The notes under the pieces: model-generated
The model's input: the letters and a program-made list of their open reading frames with translations, nothing else
The model's database searches: none
Told to the model about the DNA's origin: nothing
Made by a program: the position numbers and the translations under genes
Part shown: positions 28,077 to 36,421 of the stretch, one piece after another
How the letters are laid out: each line of letters begins with the position of its first letter
Numbering within the stretch: position 1 is the first letter of the stretch
Source of the DNA: AWTP1-13 sp050248715
GTDB taxonomy: Bacteria; Pseudomonadota; Alphaproteobacteria; Rhizobiales; Hyphomicrobiaceae
Assembly (NCBI GenBank): GCA_050248715.1
Contig: JBFWRV010000009.1
Coordinates: 66,701 to 130,700 of the forward strand
DNA: 64,000 nucleotides
Direction: 5' to 3'

Positions 28077-28829
28077 GTGCAGACGTTCAACTCCGACGGC
28101 ATCCGCCTGGCGTTTGTCGACGAGGGAGCGGGCGAGCCCGTGATGTTGATTCACGGCTTTGCCTCCAGCATCAGGCACAACTGGGTCGATCCCGGCTGGG
28201 TCCAGCTTCTCACCGGCAAGGGCTTTCGCGTCATTGCCATCGACAACCGCGGGCATGGCGAGAGCGAGAAGCTCTATGACCGTGAGCTCTATGCCGCACC
28301 GCTGATGGCCGAGGATGCCCGCCGCCTGCTGGACCACCTCTCCATCCCGCGCGCCGACGTCATGGGTTACTCCATGGGCGCGCGCATCACCGCCTTCCTG
28401 GCGCTGGCGCATCCCGATCGTGTGCGCAGCGCCGTCTTCGGCGGTCTCGGCGGCAACATGATTCGCCCGATGGCCGGAACGGGCCCGATCGCCCATGCCC
28501 TGGAGGCCAGCTTGATCGACGACGTAAAGAATGCGACCGCGCGCACGTTCCGCGCCTTCGCCGAGAGGACCGGCAGCGATCTGAAGGCGCTGGCGGCCTG
28601 CATACGCGGCTCGCGGGACCCCATCACGCGCGAAATGGTGGGAAGCCTCACCTGCCCCGTGCTGGTTGCAACCGGAACCGAGGATGTGATCGGCGGCGCC
28701 GCAGACGAGTTGGCCGCGCTCATTCCGGGCGCGGAGGCGCTACCGATCCCCCGGCGCGACCACATGCTGGCGGTCGGCGATCGCGTCTACAAGGAGGGAG
28801 TGCTGGCGTTCCTGCAGCGCCGGCCATAG
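28077..28829 (+). CDS. Alpha/beta-fold hydrolase
   Basis: A 250-residue hydrolase. The oxyanion segment is LIHGFASS, the nucleophile elbow is MGYSMGA with S99, and the catalytic histidine is likely in RRDHML near the C-terminus. RVIAIDNRGHGES is the conserved strand after the first helix. It may be an esterase or related C-C/C-X hydrolase; the substrate is unknown and no pathway neighbours help. I chose the GTG at 28077, because GAGGAG lies 5 bases upstream and the protein then starts MQTFNSDGIRL as in the family. The frame is open further upstream across the divergent promoter, which is not coding. Confidence 0.8.
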   Translation: MQTFNSDGIRLAFVDEGAGEPVMLIHGFASSIRHNWVDPGWVQLLTGKGFRVIAIDNRGHGESEKLYDRELYAAPLMAEDARRLLDHLSIPRADVMGYSMGARITAFLALAHPDRVRSAVFGGLGGNMIRPMAGTGPIAHALEASLIDDVKNATARTFRAFAERTGSDLKALAACIRGSRDPITREMVGSLTCPVLVATGTEDVIGGAADELAALIPGAEALPIPRRDHMLAVGDRVYKEGVLAFLQRRP

Positions 28830-28839
28830 ACGCGCACGA

Positions 28840-28925
28840 TAGCTCCCGCAGGCTGTCGGCGAGGGACCCAAAGGACAAACGCGGGGAATGTCACGGGTCC
28901 CGCCGACCGCAAAATGCGGGAGCTA
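28840..28925. repeat. Long imperfect inverted repeat
   Basis: The left arm starts TAGCTCCCGCA (28840) and continues through CTGTCGGCGAGGGACCC. The right arm reads GGGTCCCGCCGACCG and ends TGCGGGAGCTA (28925). The arms match over about 30 bases with a few mismatches, separated by about 26 bases. It follows the hydrolase stop by 10 bp and could act as a bidirectional terminator, or be another mobile palindromic element. The rest of the gap to 29116 is more A+T-rich and presumably holds the next promoter. Confidence 0.65.
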
Positions 28926-29116
28926 CGTACGCATTACTCTTACGCTTACATACCCAGGGACGGGCACCTGAACGGTAGCTTTCCGCACAGCCCAAGTCAC
29001 AACAATTTGGGGGGTTTCGGTTGGAATCTTGTGGATAACTAGCTGGTAAACCCGGGGCGCCGAGCCGCGATTCAGGAAGTTTGGAGCGGGGCGCGCCCCT
29101 GTGCGAGATTGTCGGC

Positions 29117-29944
29117 ATGACCGGTTTGTTCTTGAAATCGCTGCGCTTCACGGTAGCGACAATTATTTCTGTAGCGTGGCTCGGCCTTGCTCCGGCGTGT
29201 GCGCAAACGCCCGTCGACCTCGAGTTGGTGTTGGCCGTCGACGTGTCCCTGTCGATGGACCTCGACGAGCAGCGGCTGCAGCGCGACGGCTATATCGCGG
29301 CCTTTCGCGACCCGGAGGTGCACAAGGCGATCCTGTCCGGTCCTCATGGCCGCATCGCCGTGACCTACATGGAATGGGCGGGGCCACCCACCCAGCAGGT
29401 CGTCATCCCCTGGACGACGATCGACAGCGTCGAAGCCGCCAATGCTCTCGCCGACAAGCTGGAGAGACTACCGATATCGCGGGCGCGCATGACGTCCATC
29501 TCGGCCGCGCTGCAGTTCTCGGGTCGCCTGTTCGAAGTCAGCGGGGTCAAGGGCATCCGCCGCGTCATCGACGTCTCCGGAGACGGCCCCAACAATGCCG
29601 GCGATCCCGTCGTGCCGGTCCGGGACAGGCTCGTTGCCGAAGGCATCGTCATCAACGGGCTGCCCGTCATGCTCAAGCTGGCATCGGGCTTCTTCGATCT
29701 CGCCGATCTCGACCGTTACTATGCGGACTGCGTCATCGGTGGCACCGGAGCCTTCATGATCCCGATCAAGGAGCGCTCGGAGTTTCGGACGGCGACGCGG
29801 CGCAAGCTGCTCCTCGAGATTTCCAGGGCGGAGCCGCCGCCCCGGCTGATCCGCGTGCAGGCGCGCGCACCGGAGCAGCAGAGCAATTGCCTGGTCGGCG
29901 AGGAGCAATGGCGCCGCTACATGGACGGCCGCTTCCCGAATTGA
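29117..29944 (+). CDS. DUF1194 family secreted von Willebrand A-like protein
   Basis: A 275-residue protein with a signal peptide of about 30 residues (hydrophobic core ATIISVAWLGLAPA). The mature part begins VDLELVLAVDVSLSMD, a MIDAS-like metal site with D42-x-S-x-S. Further on are SISAALQFSGRLF and RRVIDVSGDGPNN, and the whole fits DUF1194. Von Willebrand A domains bind proteins through a metal ion, so an adhesion or envelope assembly role is possible but unproven. The last 28 bp overlap the 3' end of the convergent epoxide hydrolase gene. The start has no strong Shine-Dalgarno. Confidence 0.8.
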   Translation: MTGLFLKSLRFTVATIISVAWLGLAPACAQTPVDLELVLAVDVSLSMDLDEQRLQRDGYIAAFRDPEVHKAILSGPHGRIAVTYMEWAGPPTQQVVIPWTTIDSVEAANALADKLERLPISRARMTSISAALQFSGRLFEVSGVKGIRRVIDVSGDGPNNAGDPVVPVRDRLVAEGIVINGLPVMLKLASGFFDLADLDRYYADCVIGGTGAFMIPIKERSEFRTATRRKLLLEISRAEPPPRLIRVQARAPEQQSNCLVGEEQWRRYMDGRFPN

Positions 29945-30972
29945 ACAGGCCAGACGTCAGGCAGCCGAGTCGCGATCCAGCGGGCAATCGCGGCGTTGAC
30001 GGCGGCCGGATGCTCCTGCGCCATCCAGTGCCCTGACGGCACGACGACCTCGGTCAGGTCTACGCAATCGGCGCGCATGGGATCGGCGAGGCGCGATTGC
30101 ATCGTCTCGCAGGTGTAGTCGTAGGCGCCATGCAGGAAAAGGACGGGCATGGCGAGCTTGCCGCCCTCGCGCGCCTGCTTGGCGTACTCCAGATTACGCG
30201 CGTGATTCATGTACCAAGAGTCCGGCCCGAAGAAGCCGTTGGCCTGGAGGGAAGCGACATACTTCGCAAGGTCCTCATCGCTCAGTACGTCGCGATCGAT
30301 CGGCAGAGGCGGGGCCTTGCCCATGCCGCCGAACCATCCGCCGTCCCGACGCACGCGCGCGGTGCGTGACGGCTTGCCCGCCGCATCCGGGTTGCCCTTG
30401 CGGAAGAGAGCCTTCACCGTGCTCGCGACATCGGCCTCGAAGGCAGCGCGCGCAGTCTCGAAGCTCTCCTCGTAGAAGAGCTGGTAGTCCCACTGCCCGG
30501 CGGGAAACTGATCCTCCGGATAGGTCGCGCGGTCGATCAGGGCAAGAAAGTTCGGTGGACCGAAGCCCTTTGCAAAATAGGGCACGCAAAGATTGGCGGC
30601 GCCGAAGCACACTTCGGGATGGTGGCTCGCAAGACTCCACACAACGGGGCTGCCCCAGTCATGCCCGACCCAGACGGCCCTGCTGCGGCCGACCGCTCCC
30701 AGAAGCTCGATCATGTCGGCAACCGGATGTTCGAGCGCATAGTCCTCGTGGCGGGTGTAGATGCTCGATCGTCCGTATCCGCGCATGTCTGGCGCCACGG
30801 CTCTGAAGCCGAGGGAGGCGAAGCATGGGAGCTGGTGGCGCCAGCTCACGGAGAGTTCCGGCCAGCCGTGCACGAACACGATCAGGGGCCCATCCTGCGG
30901 GCCGGAGGCGAGATAGAACGTTGTATGTCTGCTCGACTTGGCAACATGCTCGGTCACGGGAAACATCGACAC
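29917..30972 (-). CDS. Epoxide hydrolase-like alpha/beta hydrolase
   Basis: A 351-residue protein. The HGWPE oxyanion segment is followed by PDMRGYGRSS. The nucleophile elbow is WVGHDWGSP, where D105 replaces serine, as in epoxide hydrolases and haloalkane dehalogenases. The catalytic histidine is likely in PSGHWMAQEHP, and the charge-relay acid in HGAYDYTC. HGWPE and the long cap domain favour epoxide hydrolase. Its natural substrate is unknown. I chose the GTG at 30972 with AGGAGG 7 bases upstream; the ATG two codons later would have 13-base spacing. Its 3' end overlaps the DUF1194 gene by 28 bp, tail to tail. Confidence 0.82.
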   Translation of the reverse strand: MSMFPVTEHVAKSSRHTTFYLASGPQDGPLIVFVHGWPELSVSWRHQLPCFASLGFRAVAPDMRGYGRSSIYTRHEDYALEHPVADMIELLGAVGRSRAVWVGHDWGSPVVWSLASHHPEVCFGAANLCVPYFAKGFGPPNFLALIDRATYPEDQFPAGQWDYQLFYEESFETARAAFEADVASTVKALFRKGNPDAAGKPSRTARVRRDGGWFGGMGKAPPLPIDRDVLSDEDLAKYVASLQANGFFGPDSWYMNHARNLEYAKQAREGGKLAMPVLFLHGAYDYTCETMQSRLADPMRADCVDLTEVVVPSGHWMAQEHPAAVNAAIARWIATRLPDVWPVQFGKRPSM

Positions 30973-31083
30973 TGGCGACCCTCCTGTTCGGAGCCATCGG
31001 CATGCGGAGAATCCCCCGAGGCAGCGCGTGGATCCGCAAACCCGCCGCAAATATAGCGCAAGGTGCGACTCGGGGTGGGGTGG

Positions 31084-31098
31084 TTAACGCAACCTTAA
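31084..31098. promoter_or_regulatory. CtrA-type box upstream of the extensin-like gene
   Basis: TTAA, seven bases (CGCAACC), then TTAA, the spacing of the full CtrA-binding site of alphaproteobacteria. It ends 24 bases before the extensin-like start codon and lies about 110 bases from the divergent epoxide hydrolase start. A second such box is at 48012-48026. Confidence 0.5.
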
Positions 31099-31122
31099 GA
31101 GCGCTGCTGCATCCTTCCCCCC

Positions 31123-31794
31123 ATGTGTCAGTCCCGCGTATACCTCGTCCTCGTGCTGGTGCCGTGCGCGTTCGCTCTTTGGGCCTGCAGCAGTGCGCCC
31201 CAGTTCGTCGCCAAGGAGGAGCCCTGGCGCGCGGAGGAGGAGCGGGCCTGCCTCGCCTCCGGCACTGTGCGCGAGAGCAACTTCATCGCCGCGCGCACCT
31301 CCCTCGGCGGTCCAAGCGTGTGCGGAGCGATCCGCCCCTTCGCGGTCACGGCCGCCATGCACGGTTGGGTGCAGCTCAAGCCGCATGCGCTTCTGCGCTG
31401 CCAGATGGTGCCGGCGATCGACCGCTGGGTCGAGAGGGTCGTGGTGCCGGCGGCACGTCGTCATTTCGGCGCCGCAGTCGTCGAACTTAAGGTGGCCGCG
31501 TCCTACTCCTGCCGGCCCATGAACCACGTCGATGGCGCGCGCCTCTCAGAGCACGGCCACGCCAACGCGCTCGACGTCGCCGGCTTCGTGCTCGCCGACG
31601 GGCGGACGATCGCGGTCAAGAGCGGGTGGCAGGGCCCGGTTGCTGAGCGGAGCTTCTTGCAGGACGTGCACCGCGGCGCCTGCGGCGTCTTCACCACGGT
31701 GCTCGGTCCCGACTACGACGCCAATCACCACGACCACTTCCACCTCGACCTCGCCCGCCACGGCCGGGACGGCGACGGTCGCATCTGCAAGTAG
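31123..31794 (+). CDS. Extensin-like family lipoprotein
   Basis: A 223-residue protein of the bacterial extensin-like C-terminal family. The N-terminus is a lipoprotein signal with lipobox LWAC (predicted lipidated cysteine C22). Family motifs are VAASYSCRPMN, LSEHGHANALDVAGF and NHHDHFHLDLA, with histidines and aspartates placed as in the D-Ala-D-Ala carboxypeptidase/VanY-like zinc peptidase fold. A role in cell-wall maintenance at the envelope is reasonable, but activity is untested in this family. A TTAA-N7-TTAA box 24 bases upstream hints at cell-cycle control. Confidence 0.85.
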   Translation: MCQSRVYLVLVLVPCAFALWACSSAPQFVAKEEPWRAEEERACLASGTVRESNFIAARTSLGGPSVCGAIRPFAVTAAMHGWVQLKPHALLRCQMVPAIDRWVERVVVPAARRHFGAAVVELKVAASYSCRPMNHVDGARLSEHGHANALDVAGFVLADGRTIAVKSGWQGPVAERSFLQDVHRGACGVFTTVLGPDYDANHHDHFHLDLARHGRDGDGRICK

Positions 31795-31916
31795 CACGCA
31801 ACCTCGCGCTGTGCCCCCGTCCGCGTTTGCGCCCGCGGACGCCACACCGTTGCATGCTGGCCATACCGTGCCGGCTCGCGCTCGACAAATCGGGGCGCGC
31901 CACGTAGCGGTAGGCC

Positions 31917-33131
31917 ATGGCTGAGGGGGCGGACAAGGGCAAGGCGCAGGCAGAGGCAGCACCGCCGCCCGCGCGGGCCATCGCCATCCTCGCAATTGCA
32001 GCTTTCGCCAGCGCCGCCAACCTGCGCGTCTGCGACCCGCTGCTCCCACAGATCGCCGGCGAGCTCGGCGTCACCGTCGGCACCGCGGCCCTGATGGTGA
32101 CGGCCTTCGCCCTTGCCTACGGCCTGTCGCAGGTGGCGGTTGGACCGCTCGGGGATGCCCGCGGCAAGCTGCTGATGGTGGTGCTGGGCTCGGTGTGGGC
32201 CGGTATCGCCAGCATCGCCTCGGCCGGCGCGCCGAGCATCGGACCGCTGACAGTCGCTCGCTTCGTCGCCGGCATCGGTGCCGCGGCCGTCGTCCCCGTC
32301 GCCCTGGCGTGGCTCGGCGACGTTGTGCCCTATGAGCGAAGACAGCCGGTGCTGGCACGCTTCATCTCCGGGCAGATCCTCGGCATCGTGTTCGGTCAGG
32401 CGGCCGGCGGGCTGCTTGGCGAATTGATCGGCTGGCGCGGCGCGCTCGCCATGCTGGGCTTGGTGCATATCGCGGCCGGCCTGCTCCTGTACGCGGAGAT
32501 GCGCCGCCTGAAGGCGGGCGTGCCCGTTCCCGGCCGCGCCCGCTGGCGCCAGTCGGCAGAGCAGTCCTGGGCCATGCTGCAGGACCGCTGGGTGCGCATC
32601 GTGCTGATCACGGTATTCATCGAAGGCCTCGCCATGTTCGGAGCCTTGGCCTACATCGGCGCCGATCTGCACCAGCGCTTCGGCCTCAATCTCGGCACGG
32701 TCGGCGCACTGCTGGCGTCCTTCGGCGCGGGCGCGCTGGCCTACTCCTTCACCGCCGGGCGGATGGTGGCCCGGCTCGGGCAGCCCGGCCTCACCGCCTT
32801 CGGCGCGATGGCGCTCGCCGGCGGCTATGTCGTGATCGCGCTCATGCCCTGGGCGTGGCTCGCCGCGCCCGCCATCGCCTTCGTCGGCCTCGGCTACTAC
32901 ATGATCCACAATACGCTGCAGACCAACGCCACGCAGATGGCCCCCGAGGCGCGCGGGCTTGCCCTATCGATCTTCGCCTTCACCTTGTTCTGCGCGCAGT
33001 CGATCGGCGTCGCGCTCGCGGCGCCGGTGATGGACCGGTTCGGCGGGCGACCGATCTTTTTGATCGCAGCCGCCATCATCGTGGCCATCGCCTACTGGTT
33101 CCGACGTGAGCTGCTGCAAAAGCCGGCCTGA
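31917..33131 (+). CDS. MFS transporter
   Basis: A 404-residue protein with about 12 membrane helices. The first loop carries the MFS signature-like VGPLGDARGKLLMVV. Helix 1 starts AIAILAIAAFASAANLRVCDPLLPQ, and the loop after helix 6 is charged. It resembles the drug-efflux/arabinose-efflux (AraJ-like) DHA group, but no substrate can be assigned. The ATG at 31917 has no strong Shine-Dalgarno. The acyl-CoA dehydrogenase-like gene follows after 221 bp on the same strand, so they may be separately transcribed. Confidence 0.85.
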   Translation: MAEGADKGKAQAEAAPPPARAIAILAIAAFASAANLRVCDPLLPQIAGELGVTVGTAALMVTAFALAYGLSQVAVGPLGDARGKLLMVVLGSVWAGIASIASAGAPSIGPLTVARFVAGIGAAAVVPVALAWLGDVVPYERRQPVLARFISGQILGIVFGQAAGGLLGELIGWRGALAMLGLVHIAAGLLLYAEMRRLKAGVPVPGRARWRQSAEQSWAMLQDRWVRIVLITVFIEGLAMFGALAYIGADLHQRFGLNLGTVGALLASFGAGALAYSFTAGRMVARLGQPGLTAFGAMALAGGYVVIALMPWAWLAAPAIAFVGLGYYMIHNTLQTNATQMAPEARGLALSIFAFTLFCAQSIGVALAAPVMDRFGGRPIFLIAAAIIVAIAYWFRRELLQKPA

Positions 33132-33352
33132 GCCCGGCCCGCCGCAGATACAGATTCTATACCCGATCGGCGCTGCGCCGCAGGCGGTCATGGATCGTGG
33201 GGCCCGCTAACGGCGCCAGCCATCCGGCGCCCGCGCTGCCAGGCGCCGAGGCGCCCCGGCCACCGGTACAGTTAGTGGACTGGAGACTTGTCCGCACCGC
33301 CGAGGATAATGGGCGCTCTCCATCTTTCATTTGCAGGAGCAAGGAGGAGAGA

Positions 33353-34516
33353 ATGCCTAATCTCGATTCCGCGACGCTTGGTGATCTAGGCTCCGCGCTT
33401 CCCGATCTGGCAACCGAAGCGAAGACTCGCGCCCTCGAGTTCGAGAAAGCGCGCAAGCTCGCCCCGGATTTCGCCGACAAGCTCAAACGCGCTGGCGCGT
33501 TCAAGGTCCTGGTTCCGGGCGATGCCGGCGGGCTCGGGGGCTCGCTCAGACAATTGCTGGATATCGGCATGACGCTCGCAGAGGCCGACGCGTCAACGGG
33601 CTGGGTGACGGCGCATGCCAACATCTGCGCGGGCTTGATCTACGCTTCGGCGGATCCCCGGCTCCGCGACGAATTCTTCTCCGACCCCGGCGCCTGCGCA
33701 GCCTGGAGCAATCTTCCGCGCCTGCAGATCGCGGAGCAGCCGGATGGGCTGCGCATCACAGGCAGCTGGAGCTTCGAGACGGGCTGCACGGCTGCCACGT
33801 TCGTGGGCGGCATGGTCAGCTTGCCCCCCGGCGCAGACGGCAAGCCTCGGGTCGTGGCCGCACTGGCCCCGGTCCGAGAGGCGGTGATCGAGGAAACGTG
33901 GGACCCTGTGGGCCTCGCGGGCACGGGGAGCCATGACGTGCACTTCCGTGATGTCTTCGTGCCCTGGCATCGCACCTTTGCCTGGCCTGCCGGCCGCCCA
34001 CGCGCGGGCTATCCGACCTCGGTATTAGTCGGCGGCGCCTGGTTCATCGCGATCTGTGCCGCTGCGACGCACCTGGGGCTGGCGCGCCGCGCGCTCGACG
34101 AGGCGCGCAACGAGTTGCGCAACAAGAAGGAGCGCTTCACGGAGCGTCCCCTGCTCGAGAACCCGGCAACGCAGCGCAGCCTGGAGGCGGCGGAGGGGCT
34201 TTGGTTCGCCTGCCGCGCAGGATTGCGCGAAGCGCTGGACACGATCTGGCACGCAGCCTTGCAAGGCGAGCCCGCCACAGCCGACATGCGCGTCAGCGCT
34301 CGCGTCGCCGCGGTCACGGCAACGCACCGGGGGGCGGAGATCGTCCGCGCCGCCTACGATATCGCCGGCGCGGGCGCCGTACGCCGCACGGGCGTGCTAC
34401 AGCGACTCATGCGGGACGCGAGCTGCCTGACACATCACATTTCGGTAAATCAACACTCCTACGAGGTCACCGGACGCGTGCGGTGTGGAATCGATCAAGC
34501 GAGCTTTCGCATCTGA
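33353..34516 (+). CDS. Acyl-CoA dehydrogenase-fold flavoprotein (HsaA/DszC-like monooxygenase group)
   Basis: A 387-residue flavin enzyme with the acyl-CoA dehydrogenase fold. LVPGDAGGLGGSLRQLLDIGM is near the N-terminus (about residues 45-66), ITGSWSFETGC and LAGTGSHDVHFRDVFVP follow in the beta domain, and a helical C-domain ends with a QRLMRDASCLTHH segment. The usual catalytic glutamate of true acyl-CoA dehydrogenases is not obvious. The AGTGSHD motif is common in the two-component flavin monooxygenases (HsaA, DszC, HpaB-like), so I lean to a monooxygenase. A perfect AAGGAGGAG precedes the ATG at 33353. A TetR-family regulator follows and may control this gene. Confidence 0.75.
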   Translation: MPNLDSATLGDLGSALPDLATEAKTRALEFEKARKLAPDFADKLKRAGAFKVLVPGDAGGLGGSLRQLLDIGMTLAEADASTGWVTAHANICAGLIYASADPRLRDEFFSDPGACAAWSNLPRLQIAEQPDGLRITGSWSFETGCTAATFVGGMVSLPPGADGKPRVVAALAPVREAVIEETWDPVGLAGTGSHDVHFRDVFVPWHRTFAWPAGRPRAGYPTSVLVGGAWFIAICAAATHLGLARRALDEARNELRNKKERFTERPLLENPATQRSLEAAEGLWFACRAGLREALDTIWHAALQGEPATADMRVSARVAAVTATHRGAEIVRAAYDIAGAGAVRRTGVLQRLMRDASCLTHHISVNQHSYEVTGRVRCGIDQASFRI

Positions 34517-34617
34517 CGATTCCGCCGCCCGGGCCAGACAACCCGCCCGCGCCCTATCCCATCGGCAGATGGACCGCGTGTGTGCAGGGGCGGCGGTTTG
34601 CGCTAAGACTGCGACTC

Positions 34618-35286
34618 ATGAGCTGGTCTGGGCCCGGCCGCGGCGGACGGCGCGGCTATCATCACGGCAACCTGCGCGAAGCGCTGATCAGCGCGGCGCT
34701 GGATCTCATTGCCCAGAAGGGAGCGGCGGGGTTCACGTTCGCCGAGGCAGCGCGCGCTGCCGGCGTGAGCCCGGCGGCGCCCTATCGTCACTTCCGCGAC
34801 CGCGATGCGCTGATGGCCGATGTCGCCAAACGCGGCTTCGAGCGCTTCGAGCAGCGCCTCACCGCCGCCTGGGACGACGGCCGCCCGAGCCCGCTCGCCG
34901 CGCTGGAGCGCATGGGCGGCGCCTACCTTGCATTCGCGCGCGAGGAGCCGGCCTACTTCTCCGCCATGTTCGAGTCCGGGCTGCCGATTGCGGAGCATCG
35001 CGACCTGCACGAGGCCGGCGACCGGGCGTTCGCGGTGTTGCGCCAGGCATGCGAGGCGATCGTCGCCACGCTGCCGCGCGGCAAGCGACCGCCCGCCATG
35101 ATGGTGGCGCTGCACATATGGGCGTTGTCGCACGGCATCGCCAGCCTGTTCGCGCGCGGCGACGCCGCCCGTCGCAGCCTGCCCATGAGCCCCGAGGAGT
35201 TGCTGGAGGCAGCAACGCTCGTCTACCTGGAGGGCCTCGGCATCACTGCGAAAAGACAAGGCGGAGGTCCCGCGAATCCGTCCTGA
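34618..35286 (+). CDS. TetR/AcrR-family transcriptional regulator with WHG-type C-domain
   Basis: A 222-residue regulator. After a basic GRGGRRGYHHGNLREAL start, residues 20-70 form the TetR helix-turn-helix (FTFAEAARAAGVSPAAPYRHF). The helical C-domain binds an unknown ligand; its LHIWALSHGIASLF matches the WHG domain. It lies 101 bp after the acyl-CoA dehydrogenase-like gene on the same strand, so it may regulate that gene and the MFS transporter. I chose the ATG at 34618, the only start that gives the usual N-terminus. Confidence 0.85.
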   Translation: MSWSGPGRGGRRGYHHGNLREALISAALDLIAQKGAAGFTFAEAARAAGVSPAAPYRHFRDRDALMADVAKRGFERFEQRLTAAWDDGRPSPLAALERMGGAYLAFAREEPAYFSAMFESGLPIAEHRDLHEAGDRAFAVLRQACEAIVATLPRGKRPPAMMVALHIWALSHGIASLFARGDAARRSLPMSPEELLEAATLVYLEGLGITAKRQGGGPANPS

Positions 35287-35315
35287 GTCCGCCCGCGCTC
35301 TCAAAGCTCATCCCC

Positions 35316-35377
35316 AGTCCTGAGCTTGTCGAAGAACGGGACGCGCATGCCGAGCCGTGCTTCGGCAAGCTCAGCAT
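35316..35377. repeat. Inverted pair of REP-like cores
   Basis: GTCCTGAGCTTGTCGAAG (from 35317) and, inverted, GTGCTTCGGCAAGCTCAG (from 35357) make a hairpin-forming pair. The core matches the tandem block at 4221-4483. It lies just after the TetR gene and may serve as a terminator. Confidence 0.75.
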
Positions 35378-35465
35378 AGGGCCAGCAGGCCTGTAGGCGC
35401 AAAAGCAGAGCGCATTGCGCCGAAGCACCGCTGGCAACCGCGCGACGCGCTTGACCCTTTGCGCC

Positions 35466-35771
35466 CTACTGCATCCGGCGAGCGCCAGCCTTGCGCTCCT
35501 GGTTGCGCTGCCAGTAGACGAAGGCCACCGTTACCAACGCCGTCAGGATCATGGTGGCGAGGATGTCCGGCCGCTTGATGAAGGCCAGCCAGAGATTGAG
35601 GCCCGCCTGAAGCGTGGTCTGCCGGCCGACCAGCAGACCGTTGCCGACGATGACGACGAGGAACACGCCGGCCGTCAGCGCAACCGCAATCGCGATCTGA
35701 AGAAGCCGCTTGAGAAGCCGAGGGACAGACAGACCCTTGCCGGCCACAACGACCATCGTGGTCTCGACCAT
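35466..35771 (-). CDS. Small two-helix membrane protein, unknown function
   Basis: A 101-residue protein with two membrane helices (LLQIAIAVALTAGVFLVVIV and ILATMILTALVTVAFVYW). Between them is a short polar loop, and the C-terminus is basic (QRNQERKAGARRMQ). No family is recognised. The ATG at 35771 has GGGGAG about 10 bases upstream. It is downstream of trxA on the same strand after a 225-bp gap, so co-transcription is uncertain. The topology suggests both termini in the cytoplasm. Confidence 0.5.
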   Translation of the reverse strand: MVETTMVVVAGKGLSVPRLLKRLLQIAIAVALTAGVFLVVIVGNGLLVGRQTTLQAGLNLWLAFIKRPDILATMILTALVTVAFVYWQRNQERKAGARRMQ

Positions 35772-35996
35772 AGTGGTGCACTCCCCTGCTGTTCGGCCGG
35801 ACGGTAGCCGAGCGGGAGTGGAACTTCCATGGCAGCGGGACACACTCTCACAAGCAAAAAGGCCACGGGAGCGCCCCGGGGCTCGCGTATTCCTGCAGGC
35901 TGGATCGAGCGTCAGCGATCACCCAACATAAACACGAAGGCTGCATAAGGCGCGCGTTGGACCTGCGCGCCGCTTGACCCAACCTAGGGCAGCGCC

Positions 35997-36329
35997 TCAA
36001 ATCGAGCCGTTGATCCAGTCCTGCAGCTGCTTCTTCTGCGTGAGGGCGCCAACGCGCTCGGCAACCTTTTTGCCGCCCTTGAAGATCATCAGGGTCGGCA
36101 TGGCCTGAATGGCGTATTTCTGAGTGACGCCCGGATTCTGATCGACGTCGAGCTTGGCAACCTTCACCTTGCCGGTCATGTCGGCCGCCACCTGCTCGAG
36201 GGCCGGCGCCATCGCCTTGCAGGGCCCACACCACTCGGCGAAGAAGTCGACGAGCACCGGTTCGGGGGACTGCAGCACCACCTTGTCGAAGTCGGCATCC
36301 GACACGGCGAGCGTCGCTCCACTCGGCAT
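35997..36329 (-). CDS. trxA: Thioredoxin
   Basis: A 110-residue protein with the redox-active WCGPC motif (C34, C37), the DFFAEWCGPC context and cis-proline in AMPTLMIF. It is the standard cytosolic thioredoxin, reducing protein disulfides and serving as electron donor to ribonucleotide reductase. AAGGAG lies 9 bases before the ATG. It is the last strongly supported gene of the divL-tsaE/amgK-murU-addB-addA-trxA block, 92 bp after addA, an order I recall as common in alphaproteobacteria. Confidence 0.95.
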   Translation of the reverse strand: MPSGATLAVSDADFDKVVLQSPEPVLVDFFAEWCGPCKAMAPALEQVAADMTGKVKVAKLDVDQNPGVTQKYAIQAMPTLMIFKGGKKVAERVGALTQKKQLQDWINGSI

Positions 36330-36421
36330 TGGATCGGTCTCCTTGTGATGGCCCCGGCTGGCTGGCATTTGGGGCGAGGCGGGAATCGTTGACCGGAACG
36401 TAGGGAGCACCCCCATGACCG

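Noticed and set aside
29030..29038. A single perfect DnaA-box-like sequence, TGTGGATAA
   Set aside because: Only one box, with no cluster, no A+T-rich unwinding region and no dnaA, parAB or hemE nearby. Not an origin on this evidence.
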